Shown here: positions 1 to 6,351 of the stretch, in pieces
Layout: each line of letters opens with the position of its first letter
How positions within the stretch are numbered: position 1 is the first letter of the stretch
Source of the DNA: Cocleimonas sp.
GTDB lineage: Bacteria > Pseudomonadota > Gammaproteobacteria > Thiotrichales > Thiotrichaceae
Direction: 5' to 3'
NCBI GenBank assembly: GCA_023145485.1
Contig: JAGLDT010000119.1
Span: 1 to 7,211 of the forward strand
Length of the DNA: 7,211 bases
Notes under the pieces: generated by a model
What the model saw: only the letters and a program-made list of their open reading frames with translations
What the model was told of the DNA's origin: nothing
Database searches by the model: none
Program-made: the position numbers and the translations under genes

Positions 1-43
1 AATCTGTCAGGGACGATAGTGATGAATACAATTGTTAAAGATC

Positions 44-49
44 AGGGGA
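44..49 (+). promoter_or_regulatory. Shine-Dalgarno that decides the ftsK start
   Basis: AGGGGA, 6 nt upstream of TTG 56. Its distance favours TTG 56 over ATG 50 (no gap) and TTG 32 (upstream of the site). The same AGGGGA string serves the repeat-protein gene at 5155, which suggests it is a usual ribosome-binding sequence in this genome. Confidence 0.6.
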
Positions 50-55
50 ATGATT

Positions 56-2494
56 TTGGCTGAAAAAATAGATTTAAATGATCAGAAAAGACTAAGTTTA
101 CAACAAACGAGCGTCTTGTTTTTCTCATGTGTAGCGGCCATCGTTTTACTGGCATTGCTAACTTACCATCCTAATGATCCAGGATTATTTGTTCATGACA
201 CCAACGCGGGAGTGGAGAATAAAGCGGGGCGTTTTGGCGCTTTTCTTGCTGATATATTAGTGGGTTTTTTGGGCTATTTGTCTTATATCATTCCTGCGGG
301 TCTTTTAGTGCTAGGTTTTTCCTTAGCGCGTAAATCATCGGTTAATTTAAAAGGCGTTAATTTGTGGTTGACGTTACTTGGTGGCGTGCTTGCTTTATTA
401 GCAGGTTGTGGATTAGCAACCTTGCTCTGGCCTGAAAGTACAATGATCTATAAAGCAGGTGGATTATTAGGGCTTATGGTTGCTAAGATTTTTGTTTATA
501 TCTTAGGGCAGTTTGGTGCAACCTTATTCTTATTTGGTGGTTTTTTTGCAGGTATTACCCTAATAGGTGATATACCTTGGTTAAAAATTGTTGATTATGT
601 GGGTGATAAAATCCTTGATGGCTTTGATTATATCTTTGGTGATGGTTCAGGTGATAAAGCTACTGAGGCAAAAAAGGATAATGGCGAGAAAAAACCGTCC
701 TTGATGGCAAAAATAGGGGCAGGTGCTGTTGGTGCCGCGGCGGTTGCTGGGAGTAGTTTATCGTTCTTGAAAAAGAAGAAAGCAGATGAACAGGGCAAAT
801 CATCCGATGATATTCCTGTCGCTACGGATAAAGTCGATGGTGATGAAAAAGAAGCAAAACTGGGCTTACCAGAAATGCTTAACAAAGAAGTTTCTGAGAA
901 AAATGCTGCTGATAGCGGAAATACTAGCAAAGAAAAGGTATCAGAAGCGGCGATTGATAAAGAATCCAAAGATAAACCAATACAGAAAGCGCTTACCTTG
1001 CCCCCCGTGAGTTTATTAAATGAATCACCTGATGGTCAGAGTGATTACTCATCAGATGGTCTTGATGAACATCATGAAATGTCAGAAAAAATCATTAGCT
1101 CGTTGCAAGATTATGGCGTTCATGGTGTAACGGTTGAGAATGCGCAACCAGGGCCTATCATTACTCGCTTTGAATTACAGCTTCCTGCGGGTACGAAGGT
1201 GAGTAAAATCACTGGGTTGTCAAAAGATTTAGCGCGTAATATGGGGGTTATGAGCGTTCGTATTGTTGAGGTTATTCCTGGTAAAACAACAATTGGAATT
1301 GAAGTTCCTAACCCTTCACGTGATCTAGTTTTTATCCGAGATATTGTGTCATCTAATGAGTTTAAGAATGCTGAATCTCCTTTGACATTGGTGTTAGGTA
1401 AGTCCATCGGTGGAAAGCCTGTTGTTGCGGATTTGACTAAGATGCCACACTTGCTTGTTGCAGGTACAACAGGCTCAGGAAAATCGGTTGCTGTTAATGC
1501 GATGTTGATGAGCTTGCTTTATAAGTCTAGCCCTAAAGATGTTCGCCTAATTCTGATTGATCCTAAGATGTTGGAATTGAGTACTTATGAAGGTATTCCT
1601 CATTTATTGACTTCAGTTGTTACTGATATGAAAGATGCCGCTAATGCACTGCGTTGGTGTGTAGGGGAAATGGAGCGTCGTTACTCTGTTATGTCGCATG
1701 TGAAGGTGCGTAGTATTGCAGGTTATAACGAAAAAGTAGGTGAAGCGATTAAGAATGGTAAACCCATTATGGACCCAAGTTATGATCCTACAAAGCATGT
1801 TGATATTCAGCCTAAAATACTAGAGCCACTCCCTTATATCGTTGTTGTGATCGATGAATTTGCGGATATGGTCATGGTGGTTGGTAAAAAGGTTGAAGAG
1901 TTGATTGCACGTTTAGCTCAAAAAGCACGTGCATCGGGAATACATTTAGTGCTAGCAACTCAACGACCTTCTGTTGATGTTATCACGGGGTTAATTAAAG
2001 CAAATATCCCTTCTCGTATTGCTTTTCAAGTCTCTACAAAGATTGATTCAAGAACTATTCTTGATCAAGGCGGTGCAGAGCAACTGCTTGGTCTAGGTGA
2101 TATGTTGTATCTACCACCAGGAACAGGTTTACCAAAACGTGTGCATGGTGCTTTCGTTGCTGATCAAGAAGTTGAAGATGTGGTTAATTATATTAAAGCA
2201 CAAGGGGAACCTGAATACCTTGCTGATGTCTTAAAGGACACAGGTGGAGCAAAAGGCGCTATTCCTGGTTTAGAGCCTTTAGCAGATCGAGAAGGGGATG
2301 CACTCTATGATGAAGCGGTTGTTATTGTGACGGAATCTCGCAGAGCCTCTATATCTTACTTGCAACGTCGCTTAAAAATAGGGTATAACCGCGCGGCAAC
2401 AATGATTGAAGAGATGGAAACGGCTGGGGTTGTCAGTGCAGTACAGTCAAATGGAACCCGTGAAGTTCTCGCTCCCGAACCTGTTGCGAACTAA
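56..2494 (+). CDS. ftsK: DNA translocase FtsK
   Basis: Inner-membrane, septum-located ATPase that pumps chromosomal DNA during cell division and promotes dimer resolution at dif through XerCD. Residue numbers assume a TTG start at 56, giving 812 aa. Four to five hydrophobic segments occupy about residues 19-171. A charged Lys/Glu/Asp/Ser linker runs to about 345, much shorter than in E. coli and closer to the roughly 811-aa Pseudomonas form. The alpha/beta motor follows, with Walker A GTTGSGKS at 470-477 and Walker B VVVIDEFAD with its acidic pair at 600-601. A C-terminal winged-helix gamma domain (about 745-808, SYLQRRLKIGYNRAATMIEE) is the KOPS-reading and XerD-contacting part. Start choice: AGGGGA at 44-49 lies 6 nt before TTG 56, whereas ATG 50 abuts it and TTG 32 precedes it. 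The gene is intact and lolA follows after 23 nt. Family assignment is certain; the start is inferred. Confidence 0.97.
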   Translation: MAEKIDLNDQKRLSLQQTSVLFFSCVAAIVLLALLTYHPNDPGLFVHDTNAGVENKAGRFGAFLADILVGFLGYLSYIIPAGLLVLGFSLARKSSVNLKGVNLWLTLLGGVLALLAGCGLATLLWPESTMIYKAGGLLGLMVAKIFVYILGQFGATLFLFGGFFAGITLIGDIPWLKIVDYVGDKILDGFDYIFGDGSGDKATEAKKDNGEKKPSLMAKIGAGAVGAAAVAGSSLSFLKKKKADEQGKSSDDIPVATDKVDGDEKEAKLGLPEMLNKEVSEKNAADSGNTSKEKVSEAAIDKESKDKPIQKALTLPPVSLLNESPDGQSDYSSDGLDEHHEMSEKIISSLQDYGVHGVTVENAQPGPIITRFELQLPAGTKVSKITGLSKDLARNMGVMSVRIVEVIPGKTTIGIEVPNPSRDLVFIRDIVSSNEFKNAESPLTLVLGKSIGGKPVVADLTKMPHLLVAGTTGSGKSVAVNAMLMSLLYKSSPKDVRLILIDPKMLELSTYEGIPHLLTSVVTDMKDAANALRWCVGEMERRYSVMSHVKVRSIAGYNEKVGEAIKNGKPIMDPSYDPTKHVDIQPKILEPLPYIVVVIDEFADMVMVVGKKVEELIARLAQKARASGIHLVLATQRPSVDVITGLIKANIPSRIAFQVSTKIDSRTILDQGGAEQLLGLGDMLYLPPGTGLPKRVHGAFVADQEVEDVVNYIKAQGEPEYLADVLKDTGGAKGAIPGLEPLADREGDALYDEAVVIVTESRRASISYLQRRLKIGYNRAATMIEEMETAGVVSAVQSNGTREVLAPEPVAN

Positions 2495-2517
2495 TGATAA
2501 AACTTTGAGGGTATTCA

Positions 2518-3180
2518 ATGAAAAAAAGAGCAATTAGGACGGTTACTAAAGCATTTCTCACAGGTGCTTTACTGTTTGGCTTAGGTTACAGTGCAGCAGT
2601 CACAGCAGCACAAGATGCTGCTAGAGTGCGTTTAAATAATTTTTTTACCAATGTGAATTCGCTGGTAGGTTCTTTTAATCAGCAGGTTTATGATAAAAAA
2701 GGAAAAATTATTCAAAAAGCGGCTGGGCAATTGTACCTTAACCGTCCTGGTAAATTTCGCTGGGTTTATGCGACACCTGAACCACAAGAAATCATAGCAG
2801 ATGGAAAAAACGTCTGGATTTATGACAAAGACTTAGAACAGGTAACAGTAAAACCAATGCGAGCTGCTATTGCAAGTACACCTATTGCTATTTTAACGCG
2901 GAAAGCATCACCTGAAACTCAGTTTCAAGTAAGTCAAATAGCGGGCAAAAAAGCAGGGTTAGACTGGTTTAATTTAAAGCCTCATCGTAGCTCACGTGAT
3001 TTTAAAAATATTCAACTAGGTTTAGATCCTAGAGGTAGTTTACGTCAAATGGTGATGTTTGATAAATTAGGTCAGAAAACAGTGATTAATTTGAATGTAC
3101 GCAATAATGCGCCTGTTAGTAGTAAGCAGTTCTACTTTAGACCACCTGCAGGTGTTGATGTGATTGGAACACCTTCTTAA
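2518..3180 (+). CDS. lolA: Outer-membrane lipoprotein carrier protein LolA
   Basis: Periplasmic chaperone that takes lipoproteins from the LolCDE transporter at the inner membrane and passes them to LolB at the outer membrane. The 220-aa product starts with a Sec signal peptide: basic MKKRAIR, a hydrophobic core to about residue 28, and a likely cleavage after Ala31 before QDAARVRL. There is no lipobox Cys, as expected for soluble LolA. The mature part shows family features: an early Phe-rich helix with GSFNQQVYD (51-59), the GQLYLNRPGKFRW strand-turn (70-82) and the ADGKNVWIYDKDLEQVTV stretch (94-111). Length is slightly above E. coli LolA because of the long leader. GAGGG at 2507-2511 lies 6 nt before ATG 2518. 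The gene is 23 nt after ftsK, the common gammaproteobacterial order, so co-transcription is likely. No clear terminator follows its stop. Confidence 0.95.
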   Translation: MKKRAIRTVTKAFLTGALLFGLGYSAAVTAAQDAARVRLNNFFTNVNSLVGSFNQQVYDKKGKIIQKAAGQLYLNRPGKFRWVYATPEPQEIIADGKNVWIYDKDLEQVTVKPMRAAIASTPIAILTRKASPETQFQVSQIAGKKAGLDWFNLKPHRSSRDFKNIQLGLDPRGSLRQMVMFDKLGQKTVINLNVRNNAPVSSKQFYFRPPAGVDVIGTPS

Positions 3181-3182
3181 AA

Positions 3183-3211
3183 TTTACAGTATTTTAGTGA
3201 TATTCTGTAAT
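3183..3211 (+). promoter_or_regulatory. Sigma70-type promoter directly after lolA
   Basis: TTTACA at 3183-3188 (5 of 6 matches to the -35 consensus), a 17-nt spacer, and TGTAAT at 3206-3211 (5 of 6 matches to the -10). The predicted transcript start, about 3217-3219, falls at the first bases of the long hairpin at 3216-3287. That coincidence makes the promoter more credible than its score alone would in AT-rich DNA. Not shown by experiment. Confidence 0.5.
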
Positions 3212-3414
3212 CTATATTGAGGGCACGAAACACAGGAAAGTAAATGCCATATTGATTAATATCTCCTCGTGTATTTCGTACCTCAATTTCTTTATCTAGA
3301 GATTTTCATATAAATAATTTTTGGAATTAGTCTCTTTAGCTCCACTAGACAAGGCTGAAACACTCGCTTCCTAGTAAATTTAATAGATGAACATCTAATA
3401 AGATTTTTTTAATT

Positions 3415-3420
3415 TATAAT
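3415..3420 (+). promoter_or_regulatory. Possible -10 element for fumA
   Basis: A perfect TATAAT. No convincing -35 lies 16-18 nt upstream (CATCTA or nearby), and the region is AT-rich, so it may be chance. A transcript from here would begin near 3427 and still carry the terminator hairpin at 3440-3468 in its 5' leader. Confidence 0.25.
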
Positions 3421-3439
3421 AACACCAAGTAAAAAATGT

Positions 3440-3468
3440 AGGGCTGATAGTTTATCAGCCCTTTTTTA
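3440..3468 (+). terminator. Intrinsic terminator upstream of fumA
   Basis: Perfect 10-bp inverted repeat AGGGCTGATA (3440-3449) and TATCAGCCCT (3453-3462) around a GTT loop, running into a T-tract at 3462-3467. It ends about 31 nt before the fumA start codon and about 260 nt after lolA. It therefore terminates the intergenic RNA or lolA read-through, or acts as an attenuator within the fumA leader. Confidence 0.88.
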
Positions 3469-3499
3469 TTGCCAAAAAAACCAAGGGAGTAGCAATAAA

Positions 3500-5011
3500 A
3501 TGACGATTATTAAACAAGATGATCTAATCCGAAGTGTGGCGGATGCTTTACAGTATATATCTTATTATCACTCAAAAGATTTTATCCAAGCAATGACAAG
3601 GGCATGGGAGAAAGAAGAGTCAGTGGTAGCGAAAGATGCCATTACTCAGATTTTGGTGAATTCACGTATGAGTGCTGAAGGGCATCGCCCATTGTGTCAG
3701 GATACTGGGATTGTCGTTGTTTTCCTGAAAATCGGTATGAATATACAATGGGATGCTGAGCTAAGTGTTAATGAAATGATTAATGAAGGGGTGCGTCAGG
3801 CTTATCAATTCAGTGATAATGTCTTGCGTGCCTCAGTTTTAGAAGATCCTGCGGGAACTCGCAAAAATACAGGGGACAATACGCCCGCTGTTATCCATAT
3901 GGAAATGGTTAAGGGAGATAGGCTAGAAGTACAAATTGCGGCGAAAGGTGGTGGCTCAGAAAATAAAGCTAAAATGGCGATGCTCAATCCCAGTGATGAT
4001 TTAGTTGAATGGATTGTTAACACCCTACCAACGATGGGCGCAGGGTGGTGTCCACCAGGGGTTTTAGGTATTGGTATTGGTGGAACGGCAGAAAAAGCTG
4101 CGTTGTTAGCTAAACAGTCATTAATGGAATCCATTGATATTCAAGATTTACGGGAGCGGGGCGCTAGTAATCACCTTGAAGAATTACGTTTAGAGATTAT
4201 AGATAGAGTCAACGATCTTGGTATAGGTGCGCAAGGTCTTGGTGGTTTAACCACGGTATTAGATGTCAAAATAAAAGACTATCCAACCCATGCTGCTTCC
4301 TTGCCTGTGTGTATTATTCCTAATTGTGCCGCTACACGACATACGCATTTTACTTTAGATGGTTCAGGTGTGGCATTACAAACGCCACCTGATTTAAAGG
4401 ATTGGCCAGATATAAGTTATCAAGCAGGAGAGCAAGCAGTACGAGTGAATCTGGATACTTTAACTCAAGCTGAAATGGAGCAATGGTCATCAGGTACGGT
4501 CTTATTGCTTTCGGGTAAAATGTTAACAGGTCGTGATGCTGCGCATAAACGTCTTATTGAACGACTCGATAAAGGTGAGCCGTTACCCGTTGATCTTGAG
4601 GGGCGTTTTATTTATTACGTTGGGCCTGTTGACCCTGTTGGGGATGAAGTAGTCGGTCCTGCAGGGCCAACGACTGCCACGCGAATGGATAAATTTACGC
4701 CACAGATACTAGAGCAAACAGGTTTAATGGGAATGATTGGCAAAGCAGAGCGCGGTACGCTTGCCATTGAAGCGATTAGAAAACATAAAAGTAGTTATTT
4801 GATGGCCGTTGGTGGTGCAGCTTATTTGGTTGCAAAAGCAATTATTGCTGCAGAAGTAGTCGCGTTTCCAGAGCTAGGCATGGAGGCTATTTATGAATTT
4901 GAAGTAAAGGATATGCCTGTCATGGTAGCTGTTGATTCTAAAGGAATTTCAGTACACCAAACAGGCCCTAAGCAATGGAAAGCTATGATCCAGATGAAAA
5001 AGATCGATTGA
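3500..5011 (+). CDS. fumA: Fumarate hydratase, class I (Fe-S)
   Basis: TCA-cycle enzyme that interconverts fumarate and (S)-malate using an oxygen-sensitive [4Fe-4S] cluster in the cytosol. The 503-aa chain carries both parts found separately as alpha and beta subunits in two-subunit forms. The N-terminal part (about 1-285) has RPLCQDTG with Cys66, GAGWCPPG with Cys184 and PNCAATRHTHF with Cys276. Their spacing matches the three cluster ligands of class I fumarases. The C-terminal part (about 325-503) has LTGRDAAHKRL, YYVGPVDP, GPAGPTTATRMDKFTP and GMIGKAERG. Length is near the Pseudomonas single-chain enzyme. AAGGGAG at 3483-3489 lies 10 nt before ATG 3500, a slightly long spacing. A strong terminator just upstream suggests an own promoter or attenuation. 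Tartrate dehydratase is related but usually two-chain, so fumarase is much the likelier call; the gene letter is by similarity. Confidence 0.95.
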   Translation: MTIIKQDDLIRSVADALQYISYYHSKDFIQAMTRAWEKEESVVAKDAITQILVNSRMSAEGHRPLCQDTGIVVVFLKIGMNIQWDAELSVNEMINEGVRQAYQFSDNVLRASVLEDPAGTRKNTGDNTPAVIHMEMVKGDRLEVQIAAKGGGSENKAKMAMLNPSDDLVEWIVNTLPTMGAGWCPPGVLGIGIGGTAEKAALLAKQSLMESIDIQDLRERGASNHLEELRLEIIDRVNDLGIGAQGLGGLTTVLDVKIKDYPTHAASLPVCIIPNCAATRHTHFTLDGSGVALQTPPDLKDWPDISYQAGEQAVRVNLDTLTQAEMEQWSSGTVLLLSGKMLTGRDAAHKRLIERLDKGEPLPVDLEGRFIYYVGPVDPVGDEVVGPAGPTTATRMDKFTPQILEQTGLMGMIGKAERGTLAIEAIRKHKSSYLMAVGGAAYLVAKAIIAAEVVAFPELGMEAIYEFEVKDMPVMVAVDSKGISVHQTGPKQWKAMIQMKKID

Positions 5012-5040
5012 TTTTGTAACAATAAATAGCCTTAAAGTCT

Positions 5041-5075
5041 TATACCTTGCTGGAAGGAAATGGCAATGCGGTATA
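5041..5075. repeat. Inverted repeat downstream of fumA
   Basis: TATACC (5041-5046) and GGTATA (5070-5075) form a 6-bp stem, extended by TTGC (5047-5050) with GCAA (5063-5066) past a 3-nt bulge. No T-tract follows, so it is not a typical intrinsic terminator. It could stabilise the fumA mRNA 3' end or be a protein-binding palindrome. TATACC recurs at 5107-5112. Confidence 0.4.
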
Positions 5076-5091
5076 GAATGACCTTTCGTCA

Positions 5092-5123
5092 GGGGGGGAT
5101 TTTTCTTATACCCCTTGTAATAC
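5092..5123 (+). promoter_or_regulatory. G7 tract and possible promoter of the repeat-protein gene
   Basis: Seven consecutive G at 5092-5098 sit in AT-rich spacer DNA, followed by candidate -10 elements TATACC (5107-5112) and TGTAATAC (-10 TAATAC at 5118-5123 with an extended TG). For TATACC, a weak -35 (TTTCGT, 5084-5089) would place the G run inside the promoter spacer. Neither candidate has a good -35, so the promoter call is tentative. The G run itself is plain in the sequence. Confidence 0.25.
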
Positions 5124-5154
5124 TAAAGAAAATAAATAACCCTAGGGGATTACT

Positions 5155-6066
5155 ATGAAAAAGATACTAACGAGTCTTGCGTTAGCAATGACAGCACTAC
5201 CTGTTTTGGCTAATGATGTTCAAACAGCTGTTCCTGTTGCTGCTCCTGTCATGCCAGCGTCTATGATGGCTATGCCTAAAGCACCTATTGTACCAATGCA
5301 AGTTCCTCAAATGCCCATGTCTATGTCTATGCCAAGTATGAATGGTGGCAATAACGGTTCAAATTGGAATATGCCGAATATGAACTGGGCTAATGGAGCT
5401 GGTAATAACGGTTCAAATTGGAAGGTGCCCAATATGAACTGGGGTAATGGAGCTGGTAATAACGGTTCAAATTGGAATATGCCGAATATGAACTGGGCTA
5501 ATGGAGCTGGTAATAACGGTTCAAATTGGAAGATGCCCAATATGAACTGGGCTAATGGGGCTGGTAATAATGGTTCAAATTGGAATATGCCGAATATGAA
5601 CTGGGGTAACAACGGTAATAATGGTAGTGGTTGGAGCATGCCAAGAATGAACTGGGGCAACAATGGGAATGGTTCAAACTGGAATATGCCATTTAACTGG
5701 GGCAATAACAGACAAGGCTATCAGATGATGGCAGTTCCTGTCATGACGCAACCACAGATGGCAATGCCTACACCCGCACAAATGATGGCACCAACGTCTC
5801 ATGCTGCACCATCGGCTAAAATGAGCGCTCCTGCCATGCAAGCGCCTACTGCAAAGCAAAATGCTCCAGCAGCAGCACCAGCTGCGTCTGCATTTATTGA
5901 AAAGCCAGCAACACAACAAGCACAGAAGCCAGAAGCTACCGCTAAGCAACCTTCTCAAGCAGATCAAGTAAGAAAAATGATTGAAAATATGCAAAAGCAA
6001 GTTGCGGATATAGATAAAGATATGACTAAAGAAGTGGAAAAAGCAACGGCACCTGTCGCTAAATAG
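5155..6066 (+). CDS. Exported Asn/Gly/Trp/Met repeat protein
   Basis: 303-aa protein of unrecognised family. A clear Sec signal peptide (MKKILTSLALAMTALPVLA, cleavage probably after Ala19) sends it to the periplasm or beyond. Residues 30-65 are Met/Pro/Val-rich with MSMSMPSM. Residues 66-184 hold seven tandem units of the type NNGSNWNMPNMNWANGAG: four full 18-mers, two 17-mers and one degenerate copy. Residues 185-267 are Ala/Pro/Met/Gln-rich and probably disordered. Residues 268-297 look like a charged helix, possibly a coiled coil. There is no Cys, no lipobox and no membrane anchor beyond the signal. AGGGGA at 5144-5149 lies 5 nt before ATG 5155. The composition recalls bacterial sulfur-globule coat proteins (exported, Gly/Asn/aromatic repeats). 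That is inference only; a surface, matrix or metal-binding Met-rich protein is also possible. Transcription ends at the terminator near 6199-6238. Confidence 0.8.
   Translation: MKKILTSLALAMTALPVLANDVQTAVPVAAPVMPASMMAMPKAPIVPMQVPQMPMSMSMPSMNGGNNGSNWNMPNMNWANGAGNNGSNWKVPNMNWGNGAGNNGSNWNMPNMNWANGAGNNGSNWKMPNMNWANGAGNNGSNWNMPNMNWGNNGNNGSGWSMPRMNWGNNGNGSNWNMPFNWGNNRQGYQMMAVPVMTQPQMAMPTPAQMMAPTSHAAPSAKMSAPAMQAPTAKQNAPAAAPAASAFIEKPATQQAQKPEATAKQPSQADQVRKMIENMQKQVADIDKDMTKEVEKATAPVAK
5350..5706 (+). repeat. 54-nt tandem repeat array in the exported protein gene
   Basis: In-frame units of 54 nt (18 codons) at 5350-5403, 5404-5457, 5458-5511 and 5512-5565, then 51-nt units at 5566-5616 and 5617-5667, then a degenerate copy to about 5706. 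Units 1 and 3 are identical at the nucleotide level. Units 2 and 4 share the AAG codon and CCC proline codon and differ at three bases. The array is therefore a duplicated 108-nt dimer, and the copies decay towards the 3' end. Confidence 0.95.
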
Positions 6067-6143
6067 TATGTTCTTTGACTAAAAGACTTTGGGGGCATTA
6101 TTTTATTTTCAGTTCTGAGCGAGCGGGAAATATGATACTTCAC

Positions 6144-6169
6144 AACTATCTTGTTTTAAATTGATAGTT
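6144..6169. repeat. Inverted repeat and short direct repeats in the 6067-6351 spacer
   Basis: AACTATC (6144-6150) and GATAGTT (6163-6169) form a 7-bp palindromic pair with a 12-nt loop. Just downstream, AAAGTTGTA occurs twice, at 6171-6179 and 6187-6195, with a 16-nt period. This could be mRNA 3' structure or a binding site; no known operator is recognised. The rest of this 285-bp spacer holds the terminator at 6199-6238, the promoter candidate at 6291-6319 and no small gene that I can support. Confidence 0.3.
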
Positions 6170-6198
6170 CAAAGTTGTATTACTTAAAAGTTGTACTA

Positions 6199-6238
6199 AA
6201 TAAAGCCAGCACTATTTTGTGTTGGCTTTATTGTTTTT
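6199..6238 (+). terminator. Intrinsic terminator after the repeat-protein gene
   Basis: AATAAAGCCA (6199-6208) pairs with TGGCTTTATT (6223-6232). The stem extends through a G-U pair and CAC/GTG to 14 bp, closing on a TATTTT loop, with GTTTTT after it. The 5' arm is preceded by an A-rich stretch, so it may work in both directions. It separates the repeat-protein gene from the gene starting at 6352. Confidence 0.88.
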
Positions 6239-6290
6239 GAAATATGAATATTACATAGATTCATTCTTGCTTGCTTGATGAGTTACCCCT

Positions 6291-6319
6291 TTGGTTTCTA
6301 CCTAAAATCCTTCTATACT
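6291..6319 (+). promoter_or_regulatory. Candidate promoter of the GTPase-like gene
   Basis: TTGGTT (6291-6296), a 17-nt spacer, and TATACT (6314-6319; 5 of 6 matches to the -10). The transcript would start near 6326, giving a leader of about 26 nt. It lies between the terminator at 6199-6238 and ATG 6352, the expected place. The -35 is weak. Confidence 0.4.
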
Positions 6320-6351
6320 GTCTGAAAACCATTCACATACTCCCCCCAAAT

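Larger units (their letters stand above)
3217..3468 (+). ncRNA. Candidate structured small RNA or fumA leader
   Basis: No protein gene is visible between 3181 and 3499, but the stretch is arranged like an RNA gene. A promoter ends at 3211. A long imperfect hairpin spans 3216-3287: a 7-bp stem (3216-3222 with 3281-3287), an internal loop, a 6-bp stem (3225-3230 with 3274-3279), then CAC/GTG, AGGA/TCCT and a 5-bp tip around a GATT loop. Smaller hairpins follow at 3296-3339 (CTAGAGA with TCTC..TAG, two-T bulge), 3344-3375 (ACTAG/CTAGT and AGGC/GCTT) and 3384-3397 (TAGAT-GAAC-ATCTA, followed by seven T at 3404-3410). A strong terminator closes it at 3440-3468. The predicted transcript is about 250 nt. 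I do not recognise a known family such as 6S, 4.5S, tmRNA or CsrB. It could instead be the 5' leader of the fumarase gene. Folding was done by eye. Confidence 0.4.

Noticed and set aside
1..63. Possible C-terminal end of an upstream gene (stop TAA at 36-38 in one frame or TGA at 61-63 in another).
   Set aside because: Too short to identify. Two frames are open from the left edge and neither tail is recognisable, so no feature is called.
628..1407. Reading frames on the minus strand and in a second + frame inside ftsK.
   Set aside because: They lie across the FtsK linker and motor, have no family features, and are explained by the strong ftsK coding frame.
3184..3210. TTACAG...CTGTAA inverted repeat as a lolA terminator.
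   Set aside because: The stem is short and AT-rich with no T-tract. The sequence is better read as the -35 and -10 region of a promoter.
3252..3265. FNR-like half-palindrome TTGAT-TAAT-ATCTC.
   Set aside because: Only one half-site is good (8 of 10 overall), and it lies in the tip of the long hairpin, which explains the symmetry better.
3384..3410. TAGAT-GAAC-ATCTA hairpin followed by seven T as a second terminator.
   Set aside because: The stem is only 5 AT-rich base pairs and six bases separate it from the T run. Kept only as a hairpin within the candidate RNA.
5307..5705. Minus-strand frame with repeated Phe/Leu/Pro motifs.
   Set aside because: Exact shadow of the 54-nt repeat array, whose unit length is a multiple of three. 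It has no signal or plausible protein character of its own.
5350..5706. CRISPR-like array.
   Set aside because: Repeats are contiguous, in frame, without unique spacers, and encode protein.
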